From Siphonodentalium dalli (lineage: Eukaryota > Mollusca > Scaphopoda > Gadilida > Siphonodentaliidae), in assembly GCA_032622095.1 (NCBI GenBank), contig CP136068.1, forward strand, positions 116,177,509 to 116,241,508: 64,000 bases of DNA, written 5' to 3'. Below are positions 22,790 through 35,184 of this stretch, in pieces. Position 1 is the first letter of the stretch. The number at the start of each line of letters is the position of its first letter. Position numbers and translations under genes: made by a program. The notes under the pieces were generated by a model that worked only from the letters and a program-made list of their open reading frames with translations, was not told the DNA's origin and searched no databases.

Positions 22790-24262
22790 CAAGGTTCGAG
22801 GAGTTGGATTTAAGTTCGAAATTCAGTGGAGATTCGCGTGAAGTTAGATTGAAGTTTGAAATTCATATTTAAATTCAAACTCTAATTTGTTTTGCCTCAA
22901 GTCTTTAATGTGTTCCAATTCGTGCTCCCCTTCTCGAATTTTGGGTCAAAGTTGATTGTTTTCACTTTTTCTGTGCTGGACTTAGAAAAGAAAATTTCGC
23001 CACTGCGCTGGACAGAAAATTTCGCGTGAAGTGAAATCTGGGCGAATTTCGATCTGGATTGAAGTTCGAAATTCGTTATGGTATGCTTTATTAACTCAAT
23101 CATGGATTAACATGAAATTAGAGATGAATGTGAACATATATACACTATTTACAACATAGTCATCGTCATAATCTCGTCATCACTATAATCGTCAACTGTG
23201 TTATGCTAATCTTCATCACCATCAGAATCATCGTCATCATAATCCACATCATCATCATCATCATCATAATCATAATCATCACATCGTAATCATAATCATC
23301 ATCTTCGTTGTCATCACCACCGTCATCATTAGAAGGCTTATCGTCCGCTATCATCAGCATCCTCAACTATCGTCATCAATATCATCGTCGTCATCAGAAC
23401 CAGCCATCTGTAAGTGTTTGTGTCACCGTCATCGGCATCATCGTCATTATCATCTCCATCATCTCCATCACCGTCATCACCATTATCATCACTAGCATGC
23501 AGTCATCATCATCATCGCATCATCATCATCACCATCATCACCATTATCGTCAACAATATCATGCAATCATCATAATCGTCAACTACTCGTCATTTCATCA
23601 TCGTCCTCATCCTCATCGTCACCATCATCATCGTCGTCATTATCAGCATCACCTTTGTTATCATCATCATCATCAACACCATCATCTTCGTCATCGTCAT
23701 TATTATCGTAGTCGTCCTCATAATCCTCAATATCATCACCACTGTCGTTATTTGTCGATCCTTTTCAGTCCTATTTTAATTAAAATACCTAGACATTTCT
23801 GAAGTTCGGGGTTGCTACTAGCTAATAGTTTATAGAATTTCCATCTAGATGGTTCTTCAGATTGAAATTCAAACCTATAGATCGAGTAATTTCTCGAAGC
23901 TGAGCGTTAGTTTGCTGGATTCTCTTGCGGAGAGTATAACAAATACCAAGTTTCAGCTCCATCCAGCCATAAACAGTGCCACTTCACTTCAGCACCTCCA
24001 TTACCTTAATATTGAACGCGAAATGTTCTAAGTACAGCGCAGTGGTGAAATTTCAGCGGTTTCTCAGAAAAAAGTGAAAACAATTACTTTTGACCCAAAA
24101 TTCGAGAAGGGGAGCACGAATTGGAACACAACAAAAAACTTGAGGCAAAACAAATTAGAATTTGAATTTCAATATGAATTTCGAACTTCAATCTATAATT
24201 TCAAGCGAATCTCCACCGAAATTCGAACTTCGATCAAACTTCACGAACCCACATTTCCAATA
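22790..24262. mobile_element. Foldback element with about 220-bp arms around a TCA array
   Basis: The arm at about 22795-23012 is the inverse of the arm at about 24030-24258. Shared blocks include TTTCCAA at the tip, AATTCGTGCTCCCCTTCTCG with its inverse, and GCGCTGGAC/GTACAGCGC at the inner edge. The interior is the TCA microsatellite plus about 250 bp. Confidence 0.75.
23162..23760. repeat. Interrupted (ATC/TCA)n tract
   Basis: About 600 bp of TCA/ATC with CGTC interruptions. It creates a His/Ser-rich 164-codon frame on the plus strand and an Asp/Met-rich frame on the minus strand. Neither is likely to be a gene. Confidence 0.95.
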
Positions 24263-24406
24263 TCTTCTTAATGAATATCGAAAGGTTTTTTATTGTGCAT
24301 TCGTTATGGTGATTGCATACTTGGTTCAACTTCAAAGGGTTGGTCTATTGAAATAATATGGTTTGATGTATCTTATACTCAAATCCTTCAATTGTTCACA
24401 CTTTAA

Positions 24407-24763
24407 CCCTTTACCCAACAGAACGGCCCTGTGCCAATGCATTCTCTTATATATGCGAGTCGACCATAGGTCGCCTCGCATATATAAGAGAATGCATTGG
24501 CTTAACACATATTAAAGAAAAAATGGTAAAAAGTGTTAAAAAAAAGTTTTTTTTAGGCCAATGCATTCTCTTATATATGCGAGGCGACCTATGGTCGACT
24601 CGCATATATAAGAGAATGCATTGGCACAGGGCATAACTGTAACTATCACAATGTGCTCAATGAGCCGGTTCCAATGATACCCATATTTCCATGGTTTTAT
24701 TGAGACAGACCGAAGATAATTTAGGCTGTTAGGGCGTTTCTGGGCGTTCTGTTGGGTAAAGGG
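24407..24763 (+). mobile_element. piggyBac-like MITE, copy P3
   Basis: TTAA flanks (24403-24406, 24764-24767) enclose inverted ends matching for about 19 bp (CCCTTTACCCAACAGAACG), the longest TIR of the family here. Hairpins lie at 24433-24501 and 24557-24625. Confidence 0.9.
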
Positions 24764-24767
24764 TTAA

Positions 24768-25424
24768 GATAACGTGGACTTCGTTTCCCAAATCTGCGCT
24801 ACATAATGTGCACTTTCTTTGTGTCTCGGTTTAGACCATGATCCTTCTTGAACTGGTAATTTATTATTTCTTGTCAGGAACCTATTGAGGGCATGAATCG
24901 TAGAAGTATCGCTGAATGATAGATATGTTTTCAAGACATGCTTTGTCTATATAATATACAATCGTCTATACGTTGGCTAGCGTTCCGATGGTCCACGCAT
25001 TGTACACCAAACAGCCCGTCATTGTTATCGTAATTGCGTCGTAAGATTGCCAACGTGGCGGCGTTTGTAATGGCCTGTCTCAAGGAGAATTCGTTTTTTT
25101 TCGCGGAACAAGAATGTTTCCCTATAAGGTTTTATGCACTAGTGCTGATGATAATCGGATAGGTCGCACATACTCCCGTGACATGACAGCTCTATTGACT
25201 ATTTAATTCTGATCAACAGTGGGGGCAGAAATATACAGTTTATCTGGTTTCCCAAACGAATATATACATGTAGCGTATACTCTTCTCAACGAGTTGGTCT
25301 TCAGCTAGAGCACATTGGTTTATGTTGTCGGTCAAGATACTATGTGTGTGATTTGGCACACACCTTCGATTTGAATATCAGCAGCGTTTAGTTTGTTCTT
25401 TTTTGCATAATAATTCAATCCAAA
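24768..25424. other. Non-coding stretch
   Basis: No gene or repeat was recognised apart from short AT-rich runs. Confidence 0.3.
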
Positions 25425-25860
25425 ATTAATTTAATTTAGTTTTCAGAAATGTTTTCCTGCTAAAACAGACTGTTCTCGGGGAAATATGTTCATAGTGTAC
25501 TTATATCACGGGACTGACTTAAGCTCATATTGGCATTATTTAGATGTGAAATACGCCATATATGGGCCTAAACGCTGGTTATTAAAACAACCATATATGG
25601 GACTATTTCAATATGCGATAAGCCCGTATTGTGCTTATTTTCACGAGAACAGGCTGGAAAATAACCAATAAACCAACTCACGACTTACCGGATGTATGCT
25701 CTTTATAAAACTGTGTTTTTACTATAACCAGCGCCATCCAACTGAATAACGGGTATAAGTCAAATATTGGCTTATTTCAGAATCAAATACGTTCTATATT
25801 AACCGATGTGAATATTTACGTCCAATATGAACCTATTTGCCAAAAACATGTTGGCCAAAA
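25425..25860 (-). repeat. R3 family copy d, holding the ancestor of the 29-bp array unit
   Basis: R3 landmarks (CCAACTCACGACTTACC, ATGCTCTTTATAAAA) are followed by ATATTTACGTCCAATATGAA at about 25810-25830. Reverse-complemented, this is a single copy of the 29-bp unit amplified at 27878-29240, and the flanks match the array flanks in order. Confidence 0.7.
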
Positions 25861-26209
25861 ACATGTCACCTATTGCTTACTCTTGAATATTCTCCCTTCG
25901 AATTTCAACATTATTTATTTATCAGAAAAGATGTCTGGTTTAATATGATTGCAGTTCAGTGGCATCATGTCTTTTGAATTTCCAGCTGTGAGGTACTATA
26001 TAGAGGGTCTACAATGAGTCCACAGCGCATAGCGGAATGTATAAAACGAGTCCAGTAAATTAGGTCCAGATCTAATTTACGGGACGAGTTTTGTAAATTC
26101 CGCTATAAACTGGGGACGAGTTGTAGATTCTATTTCTTACATGACCCAAAACCTCGATAAAACATACTTAAATCAACAAATGGGCCGTAAAAACTAACAT
26201 CGGCTTCTA
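25861..26209. other. Non-coding stretch
   Basis: A short inverted repeat around GGTCCAGATC lies near 26060-26110. Nothing else was recognised. Confidence 0.3.
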
Positions 26210-26600
26210 TAAGGCCTGCGATGACGTTTCACGTAACTATGCGTTGTTTGCCCGTGTAAAGAAATAGTCCCAGATAAATAAAGACTTTCACCCATTTAAT
26301 GGCCTAAATTTAATGAAATAACTTTTCAGACTCTTCATTCGTTAAAGTTTTGTAAGAAAAATAATGGAAGCAATAGTATTTTGAGACATAGAGTACGGAA
26401 AGTAAACAGACCACAAACCGGAAGTCAAAGGGCACCTGGCACTATTTCCAGTAATGAAACGAACGTTTAATATCACAATTTATAGAATGGGTTTATTGAA
26501 TGGAATAAGGGTAGGATCACGTAATAACATTTATTACACGCTTGTTCCTAAAATTACAGTGTTCCATGCGCATCCGTTGACATCGCACAACACAATGACT
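26210..26600 (+). repeat. Interspersed repeat R5, copy a
   Basis: Shares TTTCACGTAACTATGCGTTG, AATAGTCCCAGATAAATAA, CGGAAGTCAAAGG and GAATGGAATAAGGGT with 59706-60505 in the same order. That second copy holds a TA-flanked element which this one lacks. Confidence 0.7.
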
Positions 26601-27347
26601 TTCGCCTCAACCATGAAACCGCTACTATAGAATAAAGCATCAACACACATGACAAATCAAGCCTGACTAAACCTTGAAAGTCTATTTTTTATGTTCACAG
26701 ATTCTAGGACAGGTGGTGTGTATTGAACACAGAACGACATGTGTGTTGATGGATTTGTTGACAAGGCACAAGTGCTAGAACGGAAGGATAGAACGAGAGG
26801 CATTCTATAACGTTAACCCTTCCATGACTGGAGCTTCCTGAAATTTTGCGAAAACCCTGTGCTACATATCAAAAGGTATCATTCGTAAATATCTCCTCTC
26901 CAATCCGCAAGTTTCCTCTCCAAAAATAGCAAGTCCCTCTCTTAAGGAGCCAGTCTCGTCAGTCCTCGGGCAATTCTGACCCCTTCTGACGAATTCGGTC
27001 GGTCTGCTAAACCCATTGTTCAAGAGGTGACTATAAAAAAATTCTTGTTGCCAATTAGATTCGATTCGTCTCATTTCTACACAAATAATGCTTGGATCAA
27101 ACTACTTTTAAATAGTAGACACCTAGATTATTTCATCAGCTTTTCAAACTATTGAATGTAGTTACTTGTCTCGCGAAACTTTATCTCCAGCCGACCCAAC
27201 CTTGCTCTTGCGATCAGCCATTCCTGTCAATGTCTAATGGACGTGTCTTACACGATGGGTCGATGCTCGACAATACATGTAAACTGACTAATGACGATAG
27301 TAACGATTATTTCGTACACCAGACTGGCAGTCTGGGCCATCTGTTAA

Positions 27348-27739
27348 CCCTTTACCCAACAAACCGGCCAAAACCGGCCAAATAAAGTTTCAACAGCCTA
27401 AAATATCTTCGGTCTGTCTCAATAAAACCATACAAATATGGATATCAATGGAACCGGCTCCTGGACCACATTGTGATAGTTACAGTTATGCCCTGTGCCA
27501 ATGCATTCTCTTATATATGCGAGTCGACCATAGGTCGCCTCGCATATATAAGAGAATGCATTGGCCTAAAAAAAATCTTTTTTTAACACTTTTTACCATT
27601 TTTTCTTACATTCTTTAACAATTTTATAATTTTTAATGTGTTAAGCCAATGCATTCTCTTATATATGCGAGGCGACCTATGGTCGACTCGCATATATAAG
27701 AGAATGCATTGGCACAGGGCCCTTCTGTTGGGTAAAGGG
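27348..27739 (-). mobile_element. piggyBac-like MITE, copy P4, nested
   Basis: TTAA flanks (27344-27347, 27740-27743) with the same ends as P1, inserted in opposite orientation. Hairpins are at 27497-27565 and 27645-27713. It sits inside the 26817-29790 element, so it inserted later. Confidence 0.9.
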
Positions 27740-27877
27740 TTAAGTAAAGCAGATTGGGGCGGGATGCTCGATGGTAGAGTGTATGTCAGTCTCAAGATAC
27801 CCTCATGCAAATACAGATAGGTTTACATTTGACCTAAATATCATATTTGTTCATATTGGACAGCAACATATCCTCAT

Positions 27878-29240
27878 GCAAATAGGTTCATATTGGACGT
27901 ATGTATTCACATAGGTTCATATTGGACGTATGTTTTCACATAGGTTCATATTGGACGTATGTATTCACATAGGTTCATATTGGACGTATGTATTCACGTC
28001 GGTTCATATTGGACGTATGTATTCACGTCGGTTCATATTGGACGTATGTATTCACATACAGTAGGTTCATATTGGACGTATGTATTCACATAGGTTCATA
28101 TTGGACGTATGTATTCACATAGGTTCATATTGGACGTATGTATTCAAATAGGTTCATATTGGACGTATGTATTCACGTCGGTTCATATTGGACGTATGTA
28201 TTCACATAGGTTCATATTGGACGTATGTATTCACGTCGGTTCATATTGGACGTATGTATTCACATAGGTTCATATTGGACGTATGTATTCACATAGGTTC
28301 ATATTGGACGTATGTATTCACGTAGGTTGATATTGGACGTATGTATTCACATAGGTTCATATTGGACGTATATATTCACATAGGTTCATATTGGACGTTT
28401 GTATTCACATAGGTTCATATTGAACGTATGTATTCACGTCGGTTCATATTGGACGTATGTATTCACGTCGGTTCATATTGGACGTATGTATTCACATAGG
28501 TTCATATTGGACATATGTATTCACGTCGGTTCATATTGGACGTATGTATTCACATAGGTTCACATTGGACGTTTGTATTCACACATGTTCATATTGGACG
28601 TATGTATTCACATAGGTTCATATTGGACGTACGTATTCACATAGGTTCATATTGGACATATGTATTCACGTCGGTTCATATTGGACGTATGTATTCACAT
28701 AGGTTCATATTGGACTTATGTATTCACGTCGGTTCATATTGGACATATGTATTCACGTCGGTTCACATTGGACGTATGTATTCACATAGGTTCACATTGG
28801 ACGTATGTATTCACATAGGTTCATATTGGACGTATGTATTCACATCGGTTCATATTGGACGTATGTATTCACATCGGTTCATATTGGACGTATGTATTCA
28901 CATAGGTTCATATTGGACGTATGTCTTCACATCGGGTCATATTGGACGTATGTATTCACATAGGTTCATATTTGACGTATGTCTTCACATAGTTTCATAT
29001 TGGACGTATGTATTCACATCGGTTCATATTGGACGTATGTATTCACATAGTTTCATATTGGACGTATGTATTCACATATGTTCATATTGGACGTATGTAT
29101 TCACATAGGTTCATATTGGACGTATGTATTCACATAGGTTCATATTGGACGTATGTATTCACATAGGTTCATATTTGACGTATGTATTCAAATAGGTTCA
29201 TATTGGACGTATGTATTCACATAGGTTCATATTGGACTAA
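27878..29240. repeat. 29-bp satellite-like array, about 47 units
   Basis: The unit is ATAGGTTCATATTGGACGTA plus TGTATTCAC. Variant positions (ATAGG/GTCGG) are interspersed. Because 29 is not a multiple of three, an uninterrupted frame gives a 29-residue repeated peptide; the 197-codon frame at 28515-29108 is therefore not evidence for a gene. Confidence 0.97.
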
Positions 29241-29794
29241 TTCGATTCTGAAATAAGCCCATAGTGAGCGTATACCCGTTATACTTTTTATGTATTGATG
29301 TAATTATGTAATATATATTACACGTTTATCTCTGTAATGTCTTATGATGAATCTGGTAAGTGGTGTCGATTAAAGATGGTAGATTAAATAATGCCAATGT
29401 GGGCGTATTTCGTATGAGTTAGCATTAAAAAGATATAATTGATGAATGTGTGTGCATGTGCTATTACAATAACAATCAAGTTGACAGTCGGTTGGATGAT
29501 CCGGGGTGTCGTTTCCGCCCAAACCGGAAGTTTCGACCTACATGAGTTTTCTTCAAGCATCGTTTTGAACTTACCAATCCAATATACAGTTACAACCTCA
29601 GTTTCTGGTAATCATTCTGCTTAAGAGATTTTGAGGATTGTTTTGGGGCAATTGGCTCAATTGGAGAATAAGTCTGACATTTACATGAAGGATATACAGA
29701 TAATATCCCACCTGGCGGTCGCATATATCAGAGAATTCACTGACACCGGATCTGCAATAGTGCACCAGCGCAGCTCCAGTCATGAAAGGCTTAA

Positions 29795-30622
29795 TGTTTA
29801 TCCTTTGTATTCATAGTCACCCAATGGGTCATGAACGATCTGTTGCTGAGTGTGCACGGGTACACTGTTGCTACATGTGAAACAAACTCAGACAACATTT
29901 CGGATCCAGGCGAATACGCTCTATACCAGCCATGCTACTATCCAAGGTATTGTTGTGAGTAACGACCGCTAGTGTGTGTGTACGTGATGTTAACCGATTA
30001 AGACATATGACTGAACTGTCTTTTAATATTTTATAAGGAGAGAGCCATTGACCGGCCCAGTACCGATTGACATGACATATGTCAATTGTCAGGTTAAATC
30101 TTGAAGCATCTTGTCGATGACAAATACAGAATGGTCTTTAACCCAAGGATCGAATCTAAGAATCGAGTAAAGAGGATTTACTTCACCATCATTCATTTAA
30201 ATATATATATATCTTTAATGTCCTCCATAAATGAAGAGTTGTTTTTTAACACATATCATATATACATAGGACACATAGACACAGAACGGTCAACATATTT
30301 ACGAGATGTCAAAAATCACATAACCATTGTCGAAATTGAACATATCAATTCTCATGGAATGCTTTGGAAGTTTGGAGTATTGCTCAGGTTATAAGCCGGA
30401 CAACCTAAAACTGTTAATTCTAAATCGAAAAGACGGCATAACAGTCAAAAATCACAACCGTGACCATTTTCGATCTCAAATGAGAATACATAGGATCATA
30501 AATAATGTTGAATATTGACCAAGTTATAATCCGGAAATCCCAACATGTTTTAATTCGATGTCCAAAAGGTAAATCCTATGTCGAAAATAAATGAACTTCA
30601 TACCACACCCCATGTAATTCTG
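29795..30622. other. Non-coding stretch
   Basis: Short open frames at 30101-30394 and 30327-30518 are without recognisable domains. No repeat edges were seen. Confidence 0.3.
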
Positions 30623-30631
30623 AATAATATT

Positions 30632-30928
30632 TATTAATTGATTGATTGGGGTTTAATGTCGCTTTCAGCAACTAACCCATATCACGACATTGACAGTTTT
30701 AGTGGTGGAGGAAATCCGCAAACTTACGGCTAACTAACAATGATTTCAATGACTGGTAAACTCGTCGACCAAGTGCGGCAAACCACCGGTCATCGGCGAG
30801 TCACTGGCAACTCCACCAGTTAACGATTTCGAGTTACAAAGTCCACGATGGAAACGTGGGTTTGATCTATGATTCCTTATCGCCAGCTTGGAGGTGTGCC
30901 CCTAACCGATTAAGCAACCGAGGCCCCC
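30632..30928 (-). mobile_element. tRNA-derived SINE
   Basis: A 9-bp target duplication, AATAATATT, flanks the element (30623-30631 and 30929-30937). On the minus strand it begins with a tRNA-like head: a box-A-like TTGCTTAATCGGTTAGGG and a box-B-like GATCAAACCC. It ends with CATTAAACCCCAATCAATCA. The boxes are the internal RNA polymerase III promoter of such elements. At 297 bp it looks complete. Mobilisation would need a partner LINE. Confidence 0.85.
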
Positions 30929-30937
30929 AATAATATT

Positions 30938-31341
30938 GTTGAAGTATGATTCAAACAACACGCACACATGTATATGCTGATTATAATAATACTCCGAGAT
31001 ATTTGGACAATAGATACAAAACTGCCAACGATAGGGAAACATTCGATAACACTAATGTATTCTGAAACACTGTTTATATACGTAACCGGTTGAGTCGGGT
31101 GATCAACTCAACAACCGTCTTACAGAGACGAACACGTAGGACCGACTTGGACCATGGACTAAGATGTATCTACATGTCGCGATACGGCGATACGGACGCC
31201 GTAGTACCACCATGACTCCCACACCAGCCCCACGAGCTGGACTCCAAACAAAACAGGGTGCAACATTAGGGGACTCTTTAATCCTCGCAGTTGGGCGATG
31301 AACCTATTTTATACTCCGTGCCCATACGACGGATTTTACAG
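30938..31341. other. Non-coding stretch
   Basis: No gene or repeat was recognised. Confidence 0.3.
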
Positions 31342-31350
31342 ATATATTGC

Positions 31351-33375
31351 GGGTGTGTCTTTTTACCGGATTCCGGATTCCGGATCCCGGATTTCGACCC
31401 GGATTTAGGTGTCTTTTTACCGGATTTCGACCCGGATTCGGGTATGAATTTCATGCTTGTTTTATCACACATTTAACCCATTAAAAGCCGTTTCTGACAC
31501 GCGGAAACTGGTTAGGAGGTGATATTAAACCAATATAGGGCTGTTGTCCTCATTCAACCCGATTAATCGTATTTAAAGGTACATATCGTGCCCGGATCAG
31601 CATACTTCTTATTTTTTCATATAGACACGGCGGTTGGGTTGATTTTACGTGATCATGATGGCATTTAAGGGAACACACCATGTTAAATAGGAGTTCATTT
31701 ATAAGTGAAAGGAGAACAATCGGGATCCGGGCATAATGTGTACCTTTAAAAATGATTAATAAATACGCGATAATTAATTCGGATCCGTGCATGGCATGCA
31801 CCTTTAAATGCGATCATCCTTCCGTGAAATAAATCCAACAGCCGGGTCTAACCTCTCAAAATCAACTTCTAACTTCCTCTTAACTCAGCTGACATTTAAT
31901 ATATTAAATAGGCGTTAATTTATATGGAGATTTTTTTTTTAAACCGGATCCGGGCATGGCCTGTACCTTTAAACTAGATAATCACTGTATAAACTGTAGC
32001 TGGCTGCAACGGGATGAATGTGCTAGCGTGTTTTTATAACGATTCGGGCGGCCAGACTATATAATCACTGTATAAACAGTAGCGGGCTGCAACGGGATGA
32101 ATATGCCATCCGTGTTTTTATAACGATTCGGGCGTCGTGACATAAAACGCTTAATACAAGTCGTACATCTATCTCACTTAAACCGGCTTAAATATCGAAT
32201 TTACAATAGTAATACTACTAGTATCACAAATATAATCGTTTATAATCGAACTAAAACAATAAACCATTTAAACTGCACCAGGTTTTTTTGTGGGCTGGAG
32301 AGAAAAAAAATCTTCACAAAAGCAAGTCAATTTATTTCAATCCCAATGATATTACTGTTAAACGCAACCTGTGCCATGTTTTCGCGGGTCTGAAATGTCT
32401 TTTAATGTGTTAAACATGGGTTATAATAAACATAAAATTGAGATCAGGGTTCGGGTCGAAATTAGAAAAAGACACATACAATCCGGATCCAGATCCGGGC
32501 ATAAAGTTTGTCTGTAAATGGGCTCATTCTCGCGTGAAATCAATCCAAGCGCCATGTTCACCGTTTCCAAATAAACTGAGTTCCGCGTGGCTCAGCTGCC
32601 ATTTAATGTATTAAATACTTGACTATTTATATGAAATAGAAAAGAGCTATTCGTATCCGAATCCGGGAATGATCTGATCTAAACATCAACATCTATAACC
32701 TAGTTCCACGCGACTCAGTTTACATTTATTGTATTAAATAAGCATTACTTTATAAGAAGAAAATCCGGATCCGGCATAATCTGTACCTTTAAATATTATC
32801 AGTAAATACGTGGAAATTAATTCGGTTCCGCACATGATGTGTACCTTTAAATGCGATAATCATTCCGTGAAATCAATCCAACAGCCTAGTATAACGTCTC
32901 AAAATCAACTTATAACTTTGTTCCACGTGACATTTAATATATCAAAAAGACGATAATTTATATGGAAAAAAAGAGAGAGAAAAAAACCGGATCCGGACAT
33001 GATATCTACCTTTAAATATGATCAATGATTACGAGATAATTAATTCGGATCCGGACATGGTGTGTTCCCTTAAATGCCATCATGATCACGTAAAATCAAT
33101 CCAACCGCCGTGTCTATATGAAAAAATAAGAAGTATGCCGATCCGGGCACGATATGTACCTTTAAATACGATTAATCGGGTTGAATGAGCGCGACAGCCC
33201 TATATTGGTTTAATCTCACCTCCTAACCAGTTTCCGCTTGTCAGAAACGGCTTTTAATGGTTTAAATGTGTGATAAAACAAGCATGAAATTCTTACCCGA
33301 ATCCGGTAAAAAGACACCTAAATCCGGGTCGAAATCCGGGATCCGGAATCTGGAATCCGGTAAAAAGACACACCC
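31351..33375. mobile_element. MULE-like element with long TIRs
   Basis: A perfect 9-bp duplication, ATATATTGC, flanks it (31342-31350 and 33376-33384). The terminal inverted repeats start GGGTGTGTCTTTTTACCGG and extend about 330 bp at high identity (31351-31690 and 33040-33375). A 9-bp TSD with long TIRs is typical of Mutator-like elements. Inside are diverged direct repeats of about 150-200 bp carrying GGATCCGG and GTACCTTTAAA, and an 80-bp duplication (31977-32137). No transposase is present, so it is non-autonomous. Confidence 0.85.
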
Positions 33376-33384
33376 ATATATTGC

Positions 33385-33645
33385 CACTGTTGATAGCACA
33401 CTTTGTGTAGTGTGCGCTGGTACTCAAATATGAATGGTAATACACTGTTACATATTATGTACTTGGAGCATTCTCAAATAAATTTAGTTCTGTTATCTCA
33501 ATTCGGGTGTTTCTATGCTTTCTGTTTCTATGGGTAGTGCTATGGAAATTGTCAACAGTCGGAAAGCTTGGATTTTAGTTTCATAAATTCCAACACAAGG
33601 GGTTTCAAATGGACTTTCCTGGAGTTGGATATTTCAGTCAGATTT
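33385..33645. other. Non-coding spacer
   Basis: A small palindrome GCACACTTTGTGTAGTGTGC lies at 33398-33417. Nothing else was recognised. Confidence 0.4.
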
Positions 33646-35184
33646 TAACGGATATGGCTCATTTCAGCCATTTCAGCTTGTCTACGTCATTTGGAAGGCA
33701 GTATATGATATGTTGAAAAAAATACAATATTGATATACCGGCTTCATATGCTCTGAAAAATAGTCACAGCTATTTTCCAGCTGTTTCAATTTTTCTCACA
33801 TAACTAAAAGCAAAACGGCTCTTTATTAAAACCATATAAGGAATATAATAAAACGGAACGCTCTTTTTGTCCCATACCGTGCACATGGCTGTTATTAGTT
33901 TGGGACCGAGACGCCGTGTTCCAAGTTGTATTTTATATGACTTCAGTTCGTCATTCTGTGACATATAATGCCCACTAGTGATGCGGACCGGACCGGACCA
34001 CCTTGGGTGGTCCGGTCCACTGCCAAGGCGGTCAGTCCGGTCCGGTCCAGGCCATTCCGGTCCGGTACACATGCCTGGACCGGTCCAAAACTGTCCGGTC
34101 CACATATAATAGGCTATATGTTAATGAATTCTCTGTTTTCTCAAAGTTTGTACTATGTTTTGTAGAAACTATAAGGTTACTGAGTTCAGTGCATTGCAGT
34201 GAGTCCATATATGTTAAAACTTTGCCGATTGTATGCATCATTGTCTGTCTCTGGTGGGATATACTGGGAACGATGCACGATAATAGTATTTATAGTAATG
34301 CGAACAGGCACTACTTAAATGTATTGGACAGATATACAGCTAGGACCAGAATGTTTTATAACCAATCTAACATGGCATTCACCTAATCGTATGCATGATT
34401 CGTAACATACTTATTTTCATTAAATTGAAATTTAAACGAAATAACTATACTGATGACAATTATACAAATGTGTACTAATATGACTACTACATTAATATTG
34501 GAGTCTTGGATATTGTGATGGCTGATTGTATAGTCCTGACAATTAAAGTTATATACCTAAGTACAACTACTATTAGATTAATGCGACTGTCTTGTGTATG
34601 TACTATGTAATGTGGTTTGCATGTTTCTTCGATAATTATAACTGTGAAAAACAATAGAATACTCGATTCGATATCCATCCAAATTGATTAGTTGATGACA
34701 TGTTACACTGTTTATGACAAATAGTTCCATACTCATTCAGTTGCATGTTTGTCGCATTGATAGGGTGCTACATAGTGTTGGCCAGTATTACACTAATACA
34801 TTATAAGGAAAGTGACATGTACAAAGTACATCTATACATTGTTTCCGTGGCATCAAACGTTTAATATATATTAACCACTTGAATGCGTCAATACATCGTT
34901 GCTAATTAATATGACGGCAAATACGCAATAATATTCGCGATAGTTTATTATAACTGAAGTAAAATAGTGGACCGGACCGGAGAGTACCGGACCGGCGGCA
35001 AAAAGCAGTCCGGTCCGGTCCACCCCTGGACCGCGGACCGGACCGGTCCAAAGCGGTCCGGTCCGCATCACTAATGCCCACAGAAAGTTAGTTCAAGTAT
35101 TTGCCGACCTATTGAGATACCGGGAAACATTCAAAAGCGAAGATAATTGGGTGCATTTTGGAGCGCAAACCGTCATGTGGCATT
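33646..35184 (-). mobile_element. M1 MITE, copy e, split by a hAT-like insertion
   Basis: M1 sequence (inverted) occupies 33646-33975 and 35074-35184. Removing 33976-35073 and one copy of the 8-bp duplication restores alignment to the other M1 copies across the junction. Confidence 0.8.
33976..35073. mobile_element. hAT-like non-autonomous transposon
   Basis: The 8-bp duplication ATGCCCAC flanks it (33968-33975 and 35074-35081). The terminal inverted repeats share TAGTGATGCGGACCGGACCG. An 8-bp TSD and ends starting TAGNG fit the hAT superfamily. Both ends are GC-rich, built from GGACCG/CGGTCC words, in strong contrast to an AT-rich core. It is 1,098 bp with no transposase. Confidence 0.85.

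Larger units (their letters stand above)
26817..29790. mobile_element. 3-kb TTAA-flanked composite element
   Basis: TTAA lies at 26813-26816 and 29791-29794. The ends CCCTTCCATGACTGGAGC and GCTCCAGTCATGAAAGGC are inverted repeats matching at 16 of 18 positions. It holds MITE P4, the 29-bp array and a decayed hairpin-like stretch (CGCATATATCAGAGAATTCA at 29727). No transposase was recognised. A minus-strand frame at 26862-27074 is unassigned. The right-end hairpin trace suggests it belongs to the same wider group as P1-P6. Confidence 0.75.

Noticed and set aside
23308-23802. His/Ser-rich 164-codon frame
   Set aside because: It is a translation of the TCA/ATC microsatellite.
28515-29108. 197-codon frame with a repeated 29-residue peptide
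   Set aside because: It is generated by the 29-bp array. A stop-free unit gives such frames automatically.
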